The notes beneath the pieces were generated by a model that worked only from the letters and a program-made list of their open reading frames with translations, had not been told where the DNA came from and ran no database searches. A program made the position numbers and the translations under genes. A DNA stretch of 64,000 nucleotides from Mactra quadrangularis (taxonomy: Eukaryota > Mollusca > Bivalvia > Venerida > Mactridae), in assembly GCA_025267735.1 (NCBI GenBank), contig CM046304.1:2418001-2482000 (forward strand), written 5' to 3'. Position 1 is the stretch's first letter, and each line of letters begins with the position of its first letter. Positions 59,101 to 64,000 of the stretch are shown here, piece after piece.

Positions 59101-60506
59101 ATACAGACTTTACTAAAACTCCAATTAAACCATGTTGTTATACTTAACTGAAATATATAAAAAACATATTGTATAATATAAGATATAAAATAGTCACACA
59201 TTTTTTTAAGTGAAAAAAATCACAAACATAATTATAAGATACAAAGCAATCTTTTTTGTTCAACATAGACTTAAGCTATGTAAACTTTAAACTATGAGAT
59301 GTATTGTTCCAGTGTTTTCAAAATTGATGTTCAAATTTCTTTTTCTCAAGTCAATAAAAAGATTTACATATTAAAAGATCTTATTATTATGTACACTTTC
59401 AAATGTAAGTTCACAGAAGTCAACTGATGCAGGAGTAGTAGGTTTGATTCCCAGGTAGGGCATACTTTCATAAAGCTTCGTCATGAAATAATTTCTACAG
59501 CCATTCTCCCTCCTACCACTGATTGTAAGTCATTAAGGACAGTTGTCAGTTACTAACAGAAGCATGTGCTTAGTTACTGGTTAACAGCTACAACCAGAGA
59601 CCTGCGCTGTAGGGCAAAAAAAAACAACTAAAAATAATAATTGACACAGCTGCCATTAATAATTCAAAAGAGAATAAACTAAAATATTTTACCTCATAGA
59701 ATATGTAAGCGTTAAGTAGAACCAGACAGAAGTTGTAGAACATCATAATAGAATTTAGTTGAAATGCTTCCTGGTTCTTCATCAATCTTTGTCCACCTAA
59801 TATCACAGTGAGATATGTTGTCGTTATCATAACTGTAGGCCATATTGAAGAGATTAATAACCAGTCCTGGGTTCTTTCATCTGTAAAAATAGAAAAACAG
59901 TACATATTATGTAAATTCTGTTTTAAGAGGCTCGCATTGAAGATTAGGCTTTGCAACAATAGCACATAGGTCATTACATACATCAGGGCTCGAATTTAAC
60001 AAAAAATTGGACTTGCAATTTTCTGGGAGTTGATTTTATTTGAACTCGAAAAACTAAGAAAATTGCTCGCATTTTATTCTCCAAATTTAAATGGCATACA
60101 TGGTAACTATTCATATATGCCAAATATAAACAACATATTTACTACAGATAGAACAAAGGTGTTATTGTAGGATAGACAAATAACATGTTTGTACTGTGAA
60201 TCTTTTATTAATGCTATCAATCAATTAGACTGTTTAAATGCTGATTTGAGTCCCATTAGTTTAGACAAAAATATTTTTGCAGCAATTTTAACTTGCAAAA
60301 ATTAGTGAGTTACAGTAAAGTGACTATACATGAAGTCAGAAATTTTCACTATCCTAAAAGTTGACTAAGGTAATGATAGCATAAAAATATACTGTACATG
60401 TACTCAATAGTCCAGAACAAATTAAATGAATATAATTTTAGTTTTATATCATACCTGGTATTATAGCCTTTTGATATAAGTCATAAACATATTCACTGAG
60501 AGCCAT
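56183..60506 (-). CDS. ELOVL4: ELOVL4-like very-long-chain fatty acid elongase
   Basis: Exons 60455-60506, 59693-59880, 59010-59147, 58272-58386, 57671-57798, 56183-56452; GT-AG, frame continuous, 296 residues (human ELOVL4 314). ELOVL proteins are ER multipass condensing enzymes that add two carbons from malonyl-CoA to acyl-CoA. Visible landmarks: [16 protein letters not shown] at 18-33, matching the DKRVEGWLLMQSPWPT region; the membrane segment [49 protein letters not shown] with the catalytic histidine box HLYHH at 142-146 (usual form HVYHH); [29 protein letters not shown]. The C-terminal tail is basic and ends KSRLRKRKD, which resembles but does not equal a dilysine ER signal. Closest to the ELOVL4/2/5 group and best to ELOVL4; the ortholog call is by motif memory. 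The start [15 protein letters not shown] is the only ATG in exon 1 in frame. A 5' UTR exon may end at 61369. Confidence 0.93.
56494..56904. mobile_element. hAT MITE, TAGGGCTGTCA family
   Basis: AAGGGCTGTCACGATACA and TATTGTGACAGCCCTA are inverted ends, with CGCGATATACTGCAATACG inside. The flanking 8-mers (TTTTTTAC, GTTTATAC) match at six of eight positions. It lies in the last intron of the elongase, 41 bp from the final exon. Confidence 0.75.
57090..57362. repeat. Dispersed repeat with ATACCCCCGC inverted ends
   Basis: Nearly identical to the 12.4-kb copy (ACACCACATGGGACTATGGG, AGGGTAAAACAGTATACCCC, AGCGGGGTATAA). The high identity suggests recent activity. It lies in the last intron of the elongase. 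Confidence 0.8.
57961..58163. repeat. Dispersed repeat, 'TTTTTTCAGTATTTGGGGAA' family
   Basis: GGGCTTTTTTCAGTTTTTGG ... AACTGCATGATTTTAAAAAA ... CAGCCCCTGTAATATAAAGA. It lies in elongase intron 4. An adjoining solo end of the long-TIR MITE is at 57905-57955. Confidence 0.7.
58424..58495. repeat. Solo end of the long-TIR MITE family
   Basis: TTCATTCAACTGTCATTGGC ... CCCCACTGATTTAAATATTC without the mirrored half. It lies in elongase intron 3. Confidence 0.6.
58496..58815 (+). repeat. Minisatellite, ~45-bp degenerate unit
   Basis: About seven units of AATTTCAAAGGGAGATAATT followed by AAAAATCTTATTAAA-like spacers, with AGGAGGTAATT variants. It lies in elongase intron 3. Confidence 0.75.
59420..59606 (+). 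repeat. SINE-A, truncated copy
   Basis: Starts near the B box (GGTTTGATTCCCAGG) and carries the body as far as TTAACAGCTACAACCAGAGA. It lies in elongase intron 2. Confidence 0.75.
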
Positions 60507-60647
60507 CTTCTGAAATAAAAACAATAATATTATAAAATTAATTATATGCATTCATCTAAAATGGGCCCACTTGGACCAGACTAGAAACTATCCCTCTCTA
60601 CTTAAAAAAAATATTGTAATTGACGCATTGTTTAGGAATGATAATGG

Positions 60648-60928
60648 CACATAGGCGGATCTAGTGGGGGGTCAGGGGGGTCTGAACCCCCTAGAATTTC
60701 CAAAATGTACCTGTCCAATAGTGTATTTCTTGACTGTTGTTCATTTTTAAGTAGCAGGAAGCAAATTTTCTCGGTGCTTAAAATAGATTTAATGCTTATT
60801 TAGTTTGTATTATAAATATTTTGCTTTATTCTGCAAAATGTTTATAGTGTGGTTGTTGTGCCAAAGTTTGGACCCCCCTAGAAAAAGTTCAGACCACCCC
60901 CAAGAAAAAATCCTGGATCCACTCCTGT
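60648..60928. mobile_element. hAT-like MITE (GGGTCAGGGGGGTCC family)
   Basis: Left CATAGGCGGATCTAGTGGGG, right AATCCTGGATCCACTCCTGT; the interior resembles 19.1 kb (AATTTCCAAAATGTACCTGT). It lies upstream of the first coding exon of the elongase. Confidence 0.7.
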
Positions 60929-61031
60929 GGCAATAGTTTTGATTGAATAAATCAATAAAATCTAAATATTTAAGGCTAGCTAAATTAACATCTTAGCCAC
61001 ATGTGTCAGTCCAATAACTTCAAGTTAAACT

Positions 61032-61230
61032 TAACAATAGTAAATGTTTTAACATTCTTAATTATAATACTGAACAGTTTAAGAATTCATTTTTTGTAAA
61101 AACTACTATTCAGTGGAATCGTCTAGACGAATCAACAGTGAATGCTCCCTCAGTAGAATCATTTAAGACAGCACTCCAGAAGTGTAATTAGGCTGCGCCC
61201 CGGCCTCCAAAGTTATTAACGCCAGTATTG
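61032..61230 (+). pseudogene. 5'-truncated non-LTR retrotransposon end (reverse transcriptase C-terminus)
   Basis: The frame NTEQFKNSFFVKTTIQWNRL...SVESFKTALQKCN-stop (stop 61189-61191) has the layout of the last residues of many Jockey/CR1-like reverse transcriptase ORFs: FF..T...WN.L, a short spacer, then S...FK..L. GC-rich CTGCGCCCCGGCCTCC follows as 3' UTR. Upstream parts are missing. The clade assignment is uncertain. Confidence 0.65.
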
Positions 61231-61439
61231 GTCACTAACTTTGTAATAATACAGATACAGAACTTGGATAAGCCAATTAGCAATGTCACCTCTGTTACAA
61301 TAATTATTATCAAACACAAATATTGAAGATCAATATGTTCACAAAATGAAATACTAAAAATAACATACCTCATAAAACTTCAATTAATTATGAATGTAAA
61401 TTAAACAATACACTGTTTCTTTATCAAACCAAACGCATG

Positions 61440-61852
61440 ACAGTGCACACAAGTCAATTCAAGTTTCCTGATAGGATAACCTTGACGAGTATAAATTTAC
61501 TTTGACACCGCAATGTGGTGACCGATGTAAACAAACCCGAGAAATCGTTATACTTTTCGTCAAATTAGGTTATGAATAGAAAATAATGCTCAAACCTTTT
61601 AGTAAAATGAATGCTTGCTTGAATTCATCCAATTTCCAATCCAAGAAGCAACCGTCAACACACAGCGCGATACAATTGCACAGTGCATAAACAAACGCGC
61701 GTGCAGCCGGTAGGAATCCCGTGATGTGATTAACCAATCAGAAACGTCGTAGCGTGACCTAATTACACCATTCATGGACGACGCACCGGTTATGTTTATT
61801 CCTGTTATGTTGCTATTGGAAACACCGGCTAATTACTTGAACGGTTCTGTAC
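61440..61852. promoter_or_regulatory. Probable divergent promoter, elongase / right-edge gene
   Basis: The most CpG-rich stretch nearby (AAACGCGCGTGCAGCCGG). It holds an NF-Y-type CCAATCAG at 61734-61741 and lies between a minus-strand gene and a plus-strand first exon. A 5' UTR exon of the elongase could end at 61369, where the minus strand has the donor AG|GTATGT. Confidence 0.5.
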
Positions 61853-64000
61853 ATGTTTGAGGAAGGAATACAAAACAGCTGGATTTTTGTAGGTAAGAAC
61901 AATGAATTTCAAGTTTACATTTATTTACAACAAGTTTTCGAATGTTTTAGGATCAATTTCGAGTTTATTTCCTCTTTACTTCCGCGGTTGCAACTTCTAT
62001 TTTTGTCACACGTGAGTTTTAGGGATTTCCTGAAGACTTGGGTATGTGAACTATTTAGTTATCATGAGTTTATTTCAAAGGTCGGCGTGATCTACCACCC
62101 TTGATTTAATGATTTTTGACACGTGTTCTCGATGAATGATAAAATAGTTTGTAATTTGGAAAAAAATTGAGGTGATTCTAGATTTTTAATGTTTTTATTC
62201 AATGAACTGTGTTGATTAAATTGGAAAATTTAGTTTGTTTGGTGCATGTGTACTTGTATTGAGGTACGAATTTAACGTGCATGAGTTTGTCTTTCTCTTT
62301 ACTGTCAGATTGTTTACTGTCAGATTGTTGATCAGTGTTGTTGTTTTGTTTCTTGGAACAAGTTTATAAATTACAGGTTTTAGATTGTATAGGAACAGCT
62401 TCGAAGATTAACTATGGATTAATTAATGAAATAATCATAGATGTAGCTATAATCGCCTCATTATTTATTTACATATTCTGTACATTTCAATTATGCATTT
62501 ACTTGTTGATTTATTATCAGATAGTAGGCTATTTATGCTTCGTTTAACAAATTCAATACATTGCATTTTGCATTGCAATGTAGTTGTATAATCTATACTA
62601 CATTTTGTCGCTATGGTTATCGATTCAAGTTTACACCTGATGCATACTCAGCAATACAGGTAGAGAGGCAGTATTCTTTGCAGGGGTGCTCTAAATTCAT
62701 TATTTTGGGAAAATAATCTGGAAAAGCAAATTCTAATTCTGAAAAAAATCTTCAAATTTTGGTGGTCCAAGTGAGGGATCCCCTTGCCCCTACAAGCCAA
62801 ATTTTGCTTCAGGATCTTTCAAAGGCTACATGTATGTATATCTTAAACTAGACAACTGATTTATAAATGTACCTGTTCAACTTGAATATTGAAGATGTAT
62901 AAAATGAAAATGTCTCTTTTGTTTTGAAATAATTAGCTAGCCTATAAACATATGGGGTTAGAATGTATATTGTTTATAAATGAATGATTAAGCTCTAATA
63001 ACCAGGTCAATTAATTTACATTATGGTATTTATCTGTAAGTGTTAGCATTTCAATCAATGAAGCTCTTAGACACTTTCTTGTATCTTGAGATTTAAACCA
63101 ATTAAGAAGTAATTAAGAAAATATCTGCATAGCGTCAGCTAGACATACTTTGCTGTTTGCAAGATAGTGATGGTGATAAGAGAATGAATTCTTCCATTGG
63201 ATTTTACTTGTGGCATGCATTCATCATTCTTTAATTTAACCCACTAGTTTGAAGCTAAGCAGAGCTTTTTTTCAGTATTTGGGGAAGGGGCCTGGGGCCT
63301 TTTTATATATAAAACATTTGGGGAAATTTTATCGCAATTTCATTGAAAGGGGAACAAAATATCCAAGGTAAACTCCAAATTTTGGGAAAACTGCATGATT
63401 TTAAAGAAATTTCAAGAGGGGAAGGCGCCTGTTAACGGCCCCTGTTATATAAGGAAAAAAGACCTGCTAAGGGTTAGTGAAAACTGAATCAGGCTGGTGA
63501 AAATTACTGATTTCATATAGTCAGACTAGTTGATAAGTTTTGACTTTTACTATTAACATAAATTGAGCTAGTGCTCGAAAAATTTTAAGGCGATGACTGA
63601 TTCATGGCATTCTGTCCTTTTGATAGTACTATCATGCTTTCTCTAGACTATGTTGCCATCACAGTTTTCTTCTTCGTTAAGTCTCTATTATAATTTATAA
63701 CCATTCCAATATTATATGGGCCAGGACAAAACAAGTTTAACTTCATGTAAATAAAGAAGGATATATTCTAGTTTTGCACTCTTGATTTATGGCACATTGC
63801 ATTTCTACTAAACAATTTAACTACTCTAAACTAATATTAAAATAATGGTTTATTGACTCAAAAGACAAACACACTTTGCTGAAAGTCCCAACACAAAAGA
63901 GGCTGCCCTTGAAGGCTTGTTGAATTTTTATATAATTTAATGTTTTTTTCTACAAAATTGATTTTTCTTCTATTCTCAGATCAATGCTGCAAAACTTGCT
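61853..64000 (+). CDS. Partial gene at right edge: putative first exon and start of exon 2
   Basis: ATG at 61853 opens 13 codons (MFEEGIQNSWIFV) plus one base and ends at a good donor (G|GTAAGA, exon end 61892). The last 21 bases of the window follow a good acceptor (TTCTATTCTCAG) and continue the frame as Asp-Gln-Cys-Cys-Lys-Thr-Cys. Closely spaced cysteines could begin a zinc-binding domain, but too little is present to name a family. Alternatively the left exon may be 5' UTR; another short upstream ATG frame (MDDAPVMFIP..., stop overlapping) precedes it. The intron 61893-63979 has no other gene. Confidence 0.4.
63256..63470. repeat. Dispersed repeat, 'TTTTTTCAGTATTTGGGGAA' family
   Basis: GCAGAGCTTTTTTTCAGTAT at the left and GGAAAAAAGACCTGCT at the right are imperfectly inverted, which is the best evidence that this family is a MITE. 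Direct copies are at 25.5 and 57.96 kb. Confidence 0.75.

Overview
The window is animal nuclear DNA. It is AT-rich and intron-rich, with GT-AG introns, tRNA-derived SINE-like repeats and a dense population of short inverted-repeat transposons. The protein families, the type of SINEs and the frequent ACATGTA words fit a lophotrochozoan, most likely a bivalve mollusc. That placement is inference, because no diagnostic marker gene is present.

Layout. 1-13.9 kb: no convincing gene; decayed SINEs, hAT elements and MITEs. 14.0-16.2 kb (minus): BET1L/GS15-like Golgi v-SNARE, four exons. 16.33-29.1 kb (plus): a ten-exon membrane-anchored di-N-acetylchitobiase-like (GH18) gene that has lost the catalytic DxxDxDxE motif. 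Its introns hold partial duplicates of its own exons 5, 6 and 8, and several exons sit directly against transposons. The two genes are divergent, with 135 bp between start codons. 29.1-37.0 kb: intergenic, MITE-rich. 37.02-37.18 kb: a U1 snRNA gene or variant. 38.36-42.53 kb (plus): five-exon SDR9C-type retinol/hydroxysteroid dehydrogenase, whose ATG is preceded by seven degenerate ~32-nt repeats. 43.62-50.04 kb (plus): six-exon membrane-anchored double-hotdog MaoC-like acyl dehydratase; intron 1 carries a 2.3-kb inverted-repeat transposon. 51-56 kb: intergenic. 56.18-60.51 kb (minus): six-exon ELOVL4-like very-long-chain fatty acid elongase. 61.4-61.85 kb: probable divergent promoter. From 61.85 kb (plus): first exon of an unidentified gene that runs off the right edge.

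The genes do not form one pathway. The SDR, the MaoC-like protein and the elongase are all plausible lipid enzymes of ER-type membranes; BET1L acts in vesicle fusion and the chitobiase-like protein is probably endolysosomal or at the cell surface.

The most unusual features are (i) the catalytically dead, membrane-anchored chitobiase paralogue with a five-copy tandem array of an exon segment, (ii) several foldback or Mutator-like elements with exact 9-bp target-site duplications, one built of ~360-bp repeats joined by palindromes, (iii) the seven-unit repeat ending at the SDR start codon, and (iv) a U1 snRNA with altered loop I and Sm-site bases. All exon boundaries were read by eye from splice consensus, frame continuity and remembered family sequences; no database search or RNA data were available.
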